A DNA stretch of 64,000 nt, taken from Sphingobacterium humi (lineage in GTDB: Bacteria; Bacteroidota; Bacteroidia; Sphingobacteriales; Sphingobacteriaceae). This document shows, one piece after another, positions 52,233 through 60,512 of the stretch (positions are counted from its first letter, which is position 1; each line of letters opens with the position of its first letter). The translations under genes and the position numbers were made by a program. The stretch spans positions 62,001 to 126,000 of the forward strand of contig NZ_WSQA01000010.1 in the NCBI RefSeq assembly GCF_009768885.1, in the 5' to 3' direction. A model generated the notes under the pieces. It did not search any database and had not been told where the DNA came from. It saw nothing but the letters and a program-made list of their open reading frames with translations.

Positions 52233-53807
52233 TTAAACTACTTTTTGAAGTTTTTGTTTTTTCAAACGCAACTTTCTGTTGAAGGTCTTTTTCTTATAAT
52301 TGACATCATTCAGCTCGATATCAAGACCTTTGCTCAATGCATTGAGCTCAAAATCCTTAATGACATCGATGACATCCTTATCGATAAATTTACTTTTTTG
52401 TCCATCAATCACGACCGACTTCACACCCTTTGGTAAATTGTAGAGCTTTTGTTGGATCGGTGCTTTGTTCAAGAAGGTAACTTCCTCGGCAAGGGTTAAC
52501 ACAGCCATTTCATTATCTTCCTTCTGCACAATATTGAACTGATAAGCATTGGTCATGTTTGCTTTCAAGATATAGAAGGTTGCGACTAAGATACCCACAC
52601 CTACACCCGTTAATAAATCGGTAAATACCACAGCAGCTACGGTCACGAAGAAAGGAATAAACTGATCGAGTCCTTTTTTGTAAAGCTGCGTGAATAAGGC
52701 TGGTTTCGCTAATTTAAAACCGGTGTGCAATAGAATGGCGGCTAGGCCGGCTAATGGGATTAAATTGATAACGGAAGGGATGGCTAATAGCGCAACTAAT
52801 AACCACAGACCGTGTAAGATGGCGGATTGTCTGGTTCTTCCGCCGGCATTCACATTGGCCGATGAACGCACAATAACCGAGGTCATTGGCAAGCCTCCTA
52901 AGAAACCACTCGTCATATTACCGATACCCTGTGCCAATAGCTCTCTGTTGGTAGGTGAGTTCCGCTTGAACGGATCTAGTTTATCAACAGCTTCAATGCT
53001 CAGTAGGGTTTCTAAACTGGCAATAATGGCAATGGTGAAGGCCACAATCCATACTTCCTTGTTGAAGATCTGGCTGAAGTCTGGGAATATAAATAAGCCC
53101 TGGAATTCAGCGATAGAAGAGACCACAGGAATGGAAACAAAGTGGTCTGTGTTTAAAGCTAATCCTGTTCCGCGGAACGCATAGCCTAATCCGACACCTA
53201 ATAATACAACAATTAAGGGAGCAGGAACTTTGTTTAAGGGTTTAATGCGTGGCCAATAGATAAGAACGGCCAGGGATAATAAACAGATGATGGTTGCTCC
53301 CCAGTTTACACTGGCAAAAATGGTATCCGTAAAGGCGGCAATACCTCCACCATTTTCTAGCTCAAAGGCATGTGCCTCGGTCATACCGAAGGCCAATGGC
53401 AATTGTTTTAAAATAATGGTGATACCAATAGCTGCCAGCATACCCAGGATTACCGATGATGGGAAGTAGTTTCCTATCATTCCCGCTTTGATAATACCTA
53501 ATACCAATTGGATGGCACCGGCCAATAAGACAGCAAGGATAAACGTTTCATAAGCGCCAAGACGTTCAATAGCGCCCAATACAATCACCGTTAAACCAGC
53601 GGCAGGGCCACTGACGCTTAGCGGCGAACCTGAAATGGAGGCTACCACAATACCGCCAATAATACCGGTAAGAAGCCCGGCAAATAAAGGAGCCCCGGAG
53701 GCCATCGCAATTCCTAAACAGAGTGGCAAGGCCACCAAAAAGACCACAATACTGGCTGGGAAATCATATTTTAAGTCCCTTTTCGATAGTTTGAGAAAAG
53801 CAGACAT
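52233..53807 (-). CDS. SulP-family anion transporter (probable bicarbonate transporter)
   Basis: Inner-membrane transporter with about 12 helices and the SulP signatures: YDFPASIVVFLVALPLCLGI, GIIGGIVVASISGSPLSVSG (the helix 3 region that holds the substrate in this family), SVILGMLAAIGITIILKQLP and GQGIGNMTSGFLGGLPMTSV-type GIGNMTSGFLGGLPMTSVIV. A STAS-like domain is at the C-terminus (VTFLNKAPIQQKLYNLPKGV to about residue 500). The start at 53807 (MSAFLKLSKRD) is preferred to MLGTRMSAF at 53822. With the carbonic anhydrase gene downstream, bicarbonate is the most likely substrate; sulfate cannot be excluded. Confidence 0.93.
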   Translation of the reverse strand: MSAFLKLSKRDLKYDFPASIVVFLVALPLCLGIAMASGAPLFAGLLTGIIGGIVVASISGSPLSVSGPAAGLTVIVLGAIERLGAYETFILAVLLAGAIQLVLGIIKAGMIGNYFPSSVILGMLAAIGITIILKQLPLAFGMTEAHAFELENGGGIAAFTDTIFASVNWGATIICLLSLAVLIYWPRIKPLNKVPAPLIVVLLGVGLGYAFRGTGLALNTDHFVSIPVVSSIAEFQGLFIFPDFSQIFNKEVWIVAFTIAIIASLETLLSIEAVDKLDPFKRNSPTNRELLAQGIGNMTSGFLGGLPMTSVIVRSSANVNAGGRTRQSAILHGLWLLVALLAIPSVINLIPLAGLAAILLHTGFKLAKPALFTQLYKKGLDQFIPFFVTVAAVVFTDLLTGVGVGILVATFYILKANMTNAYQFNIVQKEDNEMAVLTLAEEVTFLNKAPIQQKLYNLPKGVKSVVIDGQKSKFIDKDVIDVIKDFELNALSKGLDIELNDVNYKKKTFNRKLRLKKQKLQKVV

Positions 53808-53942
53808 ACGTGTTCCTAACATAATAATTTATTTAAATGCTAATTTTAAATTCAACAAAATAATTTCTGGAACATCATCAATACAGCCATTAAGACCTAG
53901 TCAATTGGTCAGAATGATGATGATAATTAAACGGATGTTGAA

Positions 53943-54305
53943 TTAGCAGTTAGGAGGTGGCGTGGGAACACGCGGGTGGAAAGCACAGATGCTTTTCTCG
54001 TTTAATAGGTAGTGCTTAATGCGGGCTGCATTTTCTACCGTAGGGTTAAAGCTTAAGTAATCGATAGCATCTGGTTTAAAAACTTTGATGCTGTGTTCAT
54101 GCAAATCTTCATTATTACTGTTATTGCCTTTGGCCGTGTTTTCAATTTCTAATTGCATCACGACTTGCAATACAGTACCACTGTCAAGCACATCAACGAA
54201 GATCGGTGTCATGCTGATCAACATCTTCGTGAAGAAAATGAAGAAACATAACTTAGCCGCGAGGATTCGTTGTGCTTTTGAGAAATAATGTATGTTTGTT
54301 ATCAT
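53943..54305 (-). CDS. small membrane-anchored protein ending in PRVPTPPPNC
   Basis: I cannot place this 120-residue protein in a named family. It has one hydrophobic segment (LCFFIFFTKMLISMTPIFV, about residues 19-38) and a soluble tail that begins VLDSGTVLQVVMQLEIENT and contains NNSNNEDLHEHS. The C-terminus is HPRVPTPPPNC. The start at MITNIHYFS (54305) is supported by a promoter 10 bp upstream. It lies upstream of the SulP gene on the same strand, with a 136-bp gap, and may be expressed together with it. The last residue is cysteine. Confidence 0.7.
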   Translation of the reverse strand: MITNIHYFSKAQRILAAKLCFFIFFTKMLISMTPIFVDVLDSGTVLQVVMQLEIENTAKGNNSNNEDLHEHSIKVFKPDAIDYLSFNPTVENAARIKHYLLNEKSICAFHPRVPTPPPNC

Positions 54306-54314
54306 AAACTTTAG

Positions 54315-54343
54315 CAAAAATAAAATTAAATTTTAAAAAACAA
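54315..54343 (-). promoter_or_regulatory. Bacteroidota-type promoter of the small membrane protein gene
   Basis: -7 box TATTTTTG (54315-54322) and TTG at 54341-54343, 18 nt apart on the minus strand. The box is 10 bp from the preferred start. Confidence 0.6.
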
Positions 54344-54494
54344 CTTTTTTTGGAATTTAATTATGAAAATTTTACAAAACAATGGTGAAAATCTTGAGGT
54401 GTTAACAATTTGTTAATATTAATATTCTGCTTAAGTTTATATACAGAATAGTATCTTTATTTTTATTGAAAAACAGGAATCCATATAACGCGTT

Positions 54495-56042
54495 ATGAAA
54501 CAGCAGTTTATAGATAAGGTGACCAGCTCCTATAGCCCTAAGGGCGCTTTTATACAATTAGGATCCGGTATATTGAATGGTGAGATTATTACCGATGCCA
54601 AAGTTAATTTGGCACTTAAGATGATGAATCGCCATGGATTAATTGCCGGAGCCACCGGTACAGGGAAAACCAGAACCTTGCAGCTAACCGCCGAGCAGCT
54701 CTCGGATGCCGGCGTTCCGGTATTGATGCTGGACGTGAAAGGTGACCTTTCTGGATTGGCGGAACCCGGTAAAACCAACGATGCCCTGATCGAACGTGGC
54801 AATGCCGTGGGCATTCCTTTTGAGCCTGCGAGTTTCCCTGTTGAACTTTTCTCTCTAAGTGGAAAGCTTGGTGCACCCATGCGGGTGACGGTGGAAGATT
54901 TTGGACCTGTTCTGCTTTCCAGAATCCTCGACCTGAATGATACCCAAGCGGGGGTGTTAAGCGCTATTTTTAAGTATGCCGATGATAACCAATTACCAAT
55001 TGTAGATTTTCAAGATCTTAAAAAGCTGTTGAGCTACTTGTCGGAAGGGCCAGGTGCCGAAGAGATTAAAGCGGATTACGGTAAGATCAGTACCGCAAGT
55101 GCCAGTACCATTCTGCGGAAGATTGTCGCCATCGAGCAGCAAGGTTTAGCGCATATTTTCGGCGAAAAGGAATTCGAAATCAACGACCTCTTCGGGAAAG
55201 TGGATGGCCGCGGGGTGATTACCCTTTTAAATATTTCTGATATTCAAGATCAACCTTTATTATTCTCGACCTTTTTATTGAGCTTACTCGCCCAGTTGTT
55301 TAAGAAGCTGCCTGAGGTTGGCGACTTGGATAAACCAAAGTTGGTTTTCTTTTTCGATGAAGCGCACCTTTTGTTTAATGGGGCTTCCAAAGCTTTTTTA
55401 ACGCAGATTGAGCAAATCGTTCGCTTAATTCGCTCGAAAGGGGTAGGGGTGTTCTTTTGTACACAAGCTGCTACCGATATTCCGGAGTCGGTTTTAGGAC
55501 AGTTAGGAAATCGGGTTCAGCATGCCTTACGGGCTTTTACACCTAATGATGCGGAAAACCTCCGTAAAACAGTGAAAACTTACCCTACTTCGGAATTCTA
55601 TGAAATCGATAAGGTGCTGACTTCCCTAGGAACCGGCCAAGCATTAGTGACTGTTTTAAACGACAAGGGGATTCCGACGGAAGTAGTAGCTACGCATTTA
55701 GTGCCTGCCAGAGCGGTAATGGGGCCTGCAACAGCAGAAACCTATCAAGCTCTCGTAAATGGCTCAGAATTTGCCAGCAAGTATCAGGAACGCGTAGAGC
55801 GAAGAACTGCTTCTGAAATCTTGGAAGAACGCATGTCGAAGTTTGAGCAGCAAGAAGCCGCAGCGGAGGCACGTAAAGCCGAAGAAAAGGCGAGCAAATC
55901 CAGCCGCTCTAGCCGCTCCAGAAGGCAGACGCCACTAGAGGCCGCGCAGAATCAAGCCAGTAGGACCCTGGCGCGAGAAGGGGCTAAATTGTTGGGGAAA
56001 ATCGCCAATGGAATACTAAGTGCGATATTCAAAAAGAAATAA
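54495..56042 (+). CDS. HerA-like P-loop ATPase (DUF853/YjgR family)
   Basis: Cytosolic hexameric-type ATPase of the HerA/FtsK clan. Walker A GATGTGKTRTL at about 52-62, Walker B VFFFDEAHLLF around 287-297, and the arginine-finger/sensor segment RLIRSKGVGVFFCTQAATDI just after. LMLDVKGDLSGLAEPGK is the DUF853 signature. The C-terminus is a basic, Ser/Arg-rich tail (SRSSRSRRQTPLEAAQNQAS) and a short hydrophobic helix. Molecular role unproved in this family. 515 residues is usual. The ATG at 54495 follows an AT-rich region with TATCTTTA at about 54452 (one mismatch to the -7 consensus). Confidence 0.9.
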   Translation: MKQQFIDKVTSSYSPKGAFIQLGSGILNGEIITDAKVNLALKMMNRHGLIAGATGTGKTRTLQLTAEQLSDAGVPVLMLDVKGDLSGLAEPGKTNDALIERGNAVGIPFEPASFPVELFSLSGKLGAPMRVTVEDFGPVLLSRILDLNDTQAGVLSAIFKYADDNQLPIVDFQDLKKLLSYLSEGPGAEEIKADYGKISTASASTILRKIVAIEQQGLAHIFGEKEFEINDLFGKVDGRGVITLLNISDIQDQPLLFSTFLLSLLAQLFKKLPEVGDLDKPKLVFFFDEAHLLFNGASKAFLTQIEQIVRLIRSKGVGVFFCTQAATDIPESVLGQLGNRVQHALRAFTPNDAENLRKTVKTYPTSEFYEIDKVLTSLGTGQALVTVLNDKGIPTEVVATHLVPARAVMGPATAETYQALVNGSEFASKYQERVERRTASEILEERMSKFEQQEAAAEARKAEEKASKSSRSSRSRRQTPLEAAQNQASRTLAREGAKLLGKIANGILSAIFKKK

Positions 56043-56050
56043 GGAAATAG

Positions 56051-56058
56051 TATATTTG
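56051..56058 (+). promoter_or_regulatory. -7 promoter box of the nucleotidyltransferase gene
   Basis: TATATTTG is an exact TAnnTTTG match, 39 bp upstream of the ATG, just after the stop codon of the preceding gene. No -33 TTG at the right distance. Confidence 0.55.
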
Positions 56059-56097
56059 CAACGCTATAAAATACTAAACTCAAAAAAATAGATCATT

Positions 56098-57012
56098 ATG
56101 GGAAAACCTACTTTGGTAGTTCTGGCAGCAGGAATGGCTAGCCGCTATGGTTCGTTAAAACAAGTTGATGGCTTTGGACCACACGGTGAAACAATTATTG
56201 ATTATTCAATCTTCGATGCTATTAGAGCTGGATTCGGAAAAGTAGTATTTATCATTCGTGAAGAATTCGAGCAAACCATGCGCGATAAATTTGACGAAAA
56301 ACTAAAAGGCAAAATCGAAGTTGATTATGCTTTCCAAGATTTTAACCTGAAGAAATTTGGAGTTGATAGAGTAATTGAGCGCACGAAACCCTGGGGAACT
56401 GCCCATGCGGTAATGAGTGCTAAAGATAAAGTAGATGGCCCTTTCTGTGTAATTAATGCCGATGACTTCTATGGCTATGACGCTTTCAAGAAAATGGCGG
56501 ATTTCCTTTCTAATGAGGCCGATGATAGCCACATGTCTTTAATGGGCTTTGAATTAGGCAATACCATGTCTGACTATGGGTATGTATCTAGAGGGGTTTG
56601 TGAGGTTAATGAGGCTGGACATATGGATTCAGTTACCGAAAGAACAAACATCTTCTATGAGAACGATGAGGCTGGAAACAAGAAGATTGTTTATGAAGAA
56701 AACGGTGTTAAGAAGGAACTTCCTGCCGACGCTCGTGTATCCATGAACTTCTGGGGCTTTACACCGAAGATCTTCGATATTTCCTTAGCGATGTTCCCTG
56801 ATTTTGTGGAAGCGAATGCCGATAATCCGAAAGCGGAATTCTTTATCCCTACAATTCCAGATCATATGGTTAAGCATGGCTTAGCTGATTTCCGTGTAAT
56901 CCCTACTTCATCAAAATGGTTCGGTGTTACGTATGTGGAAGATAAACCTATCGTGCAAGAGTCCATTTCTAAATTGGTTGCTGATGGTGTTTATCCAGCG
57001 AAATTGTTTTAA
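56098..57012 (+). CDS. sugar nucleotidyltransferase-like protein
   Basis: GT-A-type nucleotidyltransferase of 304 residues. The N-terminus LVVLAAGMASRYGSLKQVDG is the NTP-binding loop, and GPHGETIIDYSIFDAIRAGF continues the signature. VINADDFYGYDAFKKMADFL carries the metal-binding Asp of such enzymes, and MSDYGYVSRGVCEVNEAGHM the sugar side. Exact sugar and nucleotide cannot be told; UTP or GTP-dependent sugar-1-phosphate transfer for cell-surface glycans or storage is likely. In several Bacteroidota a related protein is annotated as MobA-like or GlmU-like. Own promoter and terminator. Confidence 0.87.
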   Translation: MGKPTLVVLAAGMASRYGSLKQVDGFGPHGETIIDYSIFDAIRAGFGKVVFIIREEFEQTMRDKFDEKLKGKIEVDYAFQDFNLKKFGVDRVIERTKPWGTAHAVMSAKDKVDGPFCVINADDFYGYDAFKKMADFLSNEADDSHMSLMGFELGNTMSDYGYVSRGVCEVNEAGHMDSVTERTNIFYENDEAGNKKIVYEENGVKKELPADARVSMNFWGFTPKIFDISLAMFPDFVEANADNPKAEFFIPTIPDHMVKHGLADFRVIPTSSKWFGVTYVEDKPIVQESISKLVADGVYPAKLF

Positions 57013-57013
57013 T

Positions 57014-57049
57014 CTTAGTAGGTAGTATTTCGTGTCTAGTACTTAGATC
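57014..57049 (+). repeat. degenerate 7-bp repeat array
   Basis: TTAGTAG, GTAGTAT, TTCGTGT, CTAGTAC, TTAGATC follow the nucleotidyltransferase stop. These look like the inverse (TATTTAG type) of the CTAAATA arrays, but with more changes. Confidence 0.4.
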
Positions 57050-57118
57050 TGGGTAGCATTAATGGTTACCCATTTGGTATAAGATTGATTTATAAAACAG
57101 CTATTAAGCTAATCATAT

Positions 57119-57156
57119 AAAAAGGAGGGCGTCTAGTTTGGATACCCTCCTTTTTT
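57119..57156 (+). terminator. terminator after the nucleotidyltransferase gene
   Basis: AAAAGGAGGG/CCCTCCTTTT stem with a 15-nt loop and six T. Confidence 0.8.
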
Positions 57157-57249
57157 GCTATGTATTATATTGATCGGGTTGCTTTTTAACTTCACATCGT
57201 TTAATTCTGCCTTAATTTTCCCATATTCGTTTTACCGTTATTCCTCCAT

Positions 57250-57927
57250 ATGAAGAAACTTATGCTAAGCCTTGCTTATATTATTTTAGGATTGATCCTG
57301 TTCGCGGGGCTTTATTTTGGAGCCGATGCTGTGCTGTCGCGTATTAAGCTGCATCCGAAAAGTGAAGCTTCGAAAGAGCAAGAAATAACCGTTTATGTCT
57401 TATCGAATGGCGTGCATACGGATATCGTATTGCCTATTCGCAATGCTTGGCAAGATTGGACACAGGTATTCCCCATTGCGAATACCAAAGGGAAGAATGC
57501 CAATCAACAATACATGGCTGTAGGGTGGGGCGACAAAGGCTTCTACCTCAATACGCCGGAATGGAAAGATCTGACGCTGAAGACCGCTCTTATCGCAGGC
57601 TTCGGTATTGGTGAAACGGCGCTACATATTACCTACTATTCGCAGATGCAAGAAAATGAGCTTTGCTTTCGGACTTCCATTAGCTCCAAGCAATATCAAA
57701 TCCTTCGCGACTATATACTCAACGCCCTTGATAAAGATGCTGAGGGGAATCCAATCCTCATTGAAACAAATGCGCAATACGGTTTAGACGACGCCTTCTA
57801 TGAAGCCAAAGGTGCTTATAACCTCTTCTTTTCCTGCAATACCTGGACTAATCGTGCGCTAAAGAAAGCAAATATGCCAAGTGGGGTATGGACAGTCTTT
57901 GATAAAGGGGTGTTGAGGCATTATTAG
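57250..57927 (+). CDS. DUF2459/TIGR02117-family membrane-anchored protein
   Basis: One N-terminal transmembrane helix (LSLAYIILGLILFAGLYFGA, about residues 6-25), then a domain with the family landmarks VYVLSNGVHTDIVLPIRN, AVGWGDKGFYLNTPEW, HITYYSQM and LFFSCNTWTNRALKKANMPS. The Gly-Trp-Gly-Asp and Cys-Asn-Thr-Trp segments are strongly conserved in DUF2459. The invariant Cys and His suggest a papain/NlpC-like hydrolase fold; this is my inference. Function unknown. Monocistronic or weakly linked to the next gene (78-bp gap). Confidence 0.85.
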   Translation: MKKLMLSLAYIILGLILFAGLYFGADAVLSRIKLHPKSEASKEQEITVYVLSNGVHTDIVLPIRNAWQDWTQVFPIANTKGKNANQQYMAVGWGDKGFYLNTPEWKDLTLKTALIAGFGIGETALHITYYSQMQENELCFRTSISSKQYQILRDYILNALDKDAEGNPILIETNAQYGLDDAFYEAKGAYNLFFSCNTWTNRALKKANMPSGVWTVFDKGVLRHY

Positions 57928-58005
57928 GGCGTAGTTCCTGCTAGTTTATTCTTGCAAGTAGCTTTATATTGCCGTATTTTTAGATGTATTTTCACATCTA
58001 TCTAT

Positions 58006-58368
58006 ATGCATATTGAAGAATTACGGGATTACTGCATCTCGAAAGCTGCTGTAACCGAGGAAACGCCATTCGGACCAGACACCTTGGTGTTCAAGTTAAT
58101 GGGAAAAGTATTCTTGCTCGTGGGGCTAGACCAAGTGGATGAGCTGCGGTTTAATGTCAAGTGCGACCCAGAATACGCCATTGAATTACGCGAGAAACAT
58201 GAACATACCGTTATTCCAGGATATCATATGAATAAAAAACACTGGAATACCGTCTATGCAAACCGGCAGCTTGCTGACAAGGAATTGTATAAGCTGGTCG
58301 ATCATAGCTATGCTTTAATTCTTGCCAGTCTTCCGAAGGCATTGCGCGACACTATACCTGCATCCTAG
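58006..58368 (+). CDS. MmcQ/YjbR-family DNA-binding-like protein
   Basis: Small cytosolic protein of 120 residues. MHIEELRDYCISKAAVTEET, PFGPDTLVFKLMGKVFLLVG, LRFNVKCDPEYAIELREKHE and PGYHMNKKHWNTVYANRQLA are the conserved blocks of the MmcQ/YjbR family, including the MNKKHWNT core. The ATG at 58006 is chosen over one at 57952, whose extension is not family-like. The fold resembles double-stranded DNA-binding CyaY-like proteins, but a function is not established. Confidence 0.9.
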   Translation: MHIEELRDYCISKAAVTEETPFGPDTLVFKLMGKVFLLVGLDQVDELRFNVKCDPEYAIELREKHEHTVIPGYHMNKKHWNTVYANRQLADKELYKLVDHSYALILASLPKALRDTIPAS

Positions 58369-58470
58369 GGCTTAGTTGTTTAATTAACGGCTATTTAAGG
58401 TTTTGTAAAATATCTATAGTATTTCGTTAAATAAGTGGCTGCATTTCCTCTTTAATGGGTTAATAAGTCC

Positions 58471-58478
58471 TATCTTTG
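58471..58478 (+). promoter_or_regulatory. -7 promoter box of the PCMD lipoprotein operon
   Basis: TATCTTTG fits TAnnTTTG exactly and leaves a leader of about 50 nt. No -33 TTG at the right distance. Confidence 0.55.
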
Positions 58479-58486
58479 CGCCATCT

Positions 58487-58505
58487 TAACCTGCCCATCA
58501 GGTTA
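58487..58505 (+). promoter_or_regulatory. hairpin in the leader of the PCMD lipoprotein mRNA
   Basis: TAACCTG-CCCAT-CAGGTTA is a perfect 7-bp stem with a 5-nt loop right at the predicted 5' end of the transcript, 30 bp before the ATG. It may be an mRNA stabiliser or an operator. Confidence 0.4.
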
Positions 58506-58535
58506 TGGGAATACACTTTACGAAATATATTTATC

Positions 58536-59666
58536 ATGAACTACAAAAAACTCTGGCTTATCCCCTTGGGGATTGTACTTTTCTTGGCCAGCTGTATCAA
58601 AGACGAAGCAAGAAACATGGAAGCGGATATTACTTCCGTTGAAATTGCTGAAGAATTAATTAACGCGAAGCCGATTATCAATAACCGCAATGTGGTTATC
58701 TACATCAAACCGGGAGCCATGGATATCACGCATTTTCCATTGGAATTTAGCTTAACACCCGGTGCTACCGTAAGTCCGGCCTCTGGATCTGAGCAAGACT
58801 TTTCTGAGCCGGTGGTATACGAAGTTACCTCCGAAGATGGCCAGTTTAAAAAAGAATACAGCGTATCCTTAATTGAAGCTTCTGTTCCGGAAGATTTTAA
58901 TTTCGAATTATATGATTTTGATACCAAGAAAAACTGGGTTTACTTCTATGAGGAAGTTGTGGGAGTGAAACAAAACCTATGGGCTTCTGGTAATGCGGGG
59001 TTTGCATTTACCGCAGGGTTGAATCCAGCAAGTACAAAATACCCTACTCAAGTTACCGAGGATCCACAATATGTTCATGAAGGCAAGTCTGCCGCTTATA
59101 TGGAAACCAAATCTACAGGAGCTTTTGGGGCGATGTTTAAGATGCCTATTGCAGCAGGGAACCTCTTTGTGGGGTCGATGAATGTGGATAACATCCTGAG
59201 CCCGGAAACCCGTTTCGGACTTCCTTTCAACAAGATTCCAGCAACCCTAGAAGGATACTACCGCTATATTCCTGGTGAAAAGATTATCGATAAGGATGGA
59301 AAAGTAGTGCCGGGAATCGATGAGTGCGATATCTACGCTGTATTCTACGACAGAATAGCCTTATGGAAAGAAACTTGGGAAGATCCAACGCAACCCGACC
59401 GTACCTGGTTGAATAATGATGATATTTTAACCAGCCCGCATATTGTGGCTATTGCGCAGCTGGCCGAAGGAAAGGCGACAGCAGGATCCGAATTTGTGAA
59501 GTTCAGCATTCCTTTTGAAATGAAAAAGCAAGTGTTGCGAAGCGATGTAGATGCGTTTAAATACAATATTGCCATTGTGTTTTCTTCGAGTAAGAATGGT
59601 GCTATTTTCCAAGGTGCCGTGGGTAGTAAATTGATTGTGGACCAAGTAAAAGTAACAGTAAAATAA
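58536..59666 (+). CDS. PCMD-domain lipoprotein (putative carbohydrate metabolism domain)
   Basis: Lipoprotein (lipobox LFLASC, Cys near residue 20) of 376 residues. It begins with a beta-sandwich of about 90 residues (TSVEIAEELINAKPIINNRN to KKEYSVSLIEA) resembling DUF5018/Ig-like modules in Bacteroidota surface proteins. The C-terminal 230 residues fit the PCMD family: FNFELYDFDTKKNWVYFYEE, AAYMETKSTGAFGAMFKMPI, AGNLFVGSMNVDN and GYYRYIPGEKIIDKDGKVVP. The start at 58536 is chosen because it gives the lipoprotein signal. It overlaps the next gene by one base (TAATG). Probably a surface glycan-binding protein; ligand unknown. Confidence 0.87.
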   Translation: MNYKKLWLIPLGIVLFLASCIKDEARNMEADITSVEIAEELINAKPIINNRNVVIYIKPGAMDITHFPLEFSLTPGATVSPASGSEQDFSEPVVYEVTSEDGQFKKEYSVSLIEASVPEDFNFELYDFDTKKNWVYFYEEVVGVKQNLWASGNAGFAFTAGLNPASTKYPTQVTEDPQYVHEGKSAAYMETKSTGAFGAMFKMPIAAGNLFVGSMNVDNILSPETRFGLPFNKIPATLEGYYRYIPGEKIIDKDGKVVPGIDECDIYAVFYDRIALWKETWEDPTQPDRTWLNNDDILTSPHIVAIAQLAEGKATAGSEFVKFSIPFEMKKQVLRSDVDAFKYNIAIVFSSSKNGAIFQGAVGSKLIVDQVKVTVK

Positions 59667-60430
59667 TGAAGTTTTCTTTAAAACATATCATAGCAAGCGT
59701 GTGCTGCCTAGGCGGTTTATTCCTTGCGCAACAGGTAAATGCCCAAACACAAGTACCAAAAACCTGGCACGTGGAAATTGAAGCGGGTACCAAGATTGGT
59801 GGTGCTTCGCCATTGAGCTTACCGGTGGAAATCCGTGAAATTAAAAGCTTCCGTCCGGCAATGCCTTTTTTCGCAGGTATTAAAGCGAACTATGCCATTG
59901 ATCAACGTTGGGGCGTACGTACCGGTTTAGTATTCGATGGTAAAGGCATGAAGACCGAAGCCAATGTGAAGGGGTATAAAACCACCTTTAATGCGGCGGA
60001 AGATCCGACACAGAATGTACAAGGCTATTATTACGGTGATATCTCGACTAATGTAGAAAACCTCTACCTAACCGTTCCTATTCAAGCGACCTACGAGTTG
60101 TCAGAACGTTGGAATGTACAGGCCGGAACCTATGTTTCCTTCGCTGTAATGAAGCGTTTCTATGGTGAAGCCATCAAAGGCTATATGCGTGATGAAGATC
60201 CTACTGGCGACCGCGTTGGTATAGAGAATGCTGCTTACGACTTTAGAGGTAGTGTTCGTAATATTGACGTGGGCATGAGTGTAGGTGGAAAGTATCGCTT
60301 TGCCAAGCGCTATTTTGCTTTAGCACAGTTTGATTACGGCTTCAATAATATTATGAAAACGGGCTTTGAAAGCATCAGCTTCAACTTGCATAACATCTAT
60401 ATGAATGTAGGTCTAGGTATGCGCTTGTAA
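59666..60430 (+). CDS. outer-membrane beta-barrel protein (PorT/OmpW-like)
   Basis: Signal peptide (IIASVCCLGGLFLAQQVNAQ, cut near residue 26), then about eight amphipathic strands: WHVEIEAGTKIGGASP, FFAGIKANYAIDQRWGVRTG, LYLTVPIQATYELSERWNVQ, GTYVSFAVMKRF, NIDVGMSVGGKYRFAKRYFA and IYMNVGLGMRL at the end. This is the outer_membrane_beta-barrel (PF13568) pattern. The start codon overlaps the stop of the lipoprotein gene (TAATG), so the two are translationally coupled and probably work together at the outer membrane. Confidence 0.85.
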   Translation: MKFSLKHIIASVCCLGGLFLAQQVNAQTQVPKTWHVEIEAGTKIGGASPLSLPVEIREIKSFRPAMPFFAGIKANYAIDQRWGVRTGLVFDGKGMKTEANVKGYKTTFNAAEDPTQNVQGYYYGDISTNVENLYLTVPIQATYELSERWNVQAGTYVSFAVMKRFYGEAIKGYMRDEDPTGDRVGIENAAYDFRGSVRNIDVGMSVGGKYRFAKRYFALAQFDYGFNNIMKTGFESISFNLHNIYMNVGLGMRL

Positions 60431-60457
60431 TAGCTTATGCTTAAAAAATAAATACAC

Positions 60458-60496
60458 AAAAAAACCGCGTCCTGATTCAGGATGCGGTTTTTTATT
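60458..60496. terminator. bidirectional terminator between convergent genes
   Basis: AAAAACCGC(G)TCCT/AGGA(T)GCGGTTTTT stem with a G-U pair, A run on the left and T run on the right. Confidence 0.85.
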
Positions 60497-60512
60497 TCAA
60501 TGCAAGTTGAAA

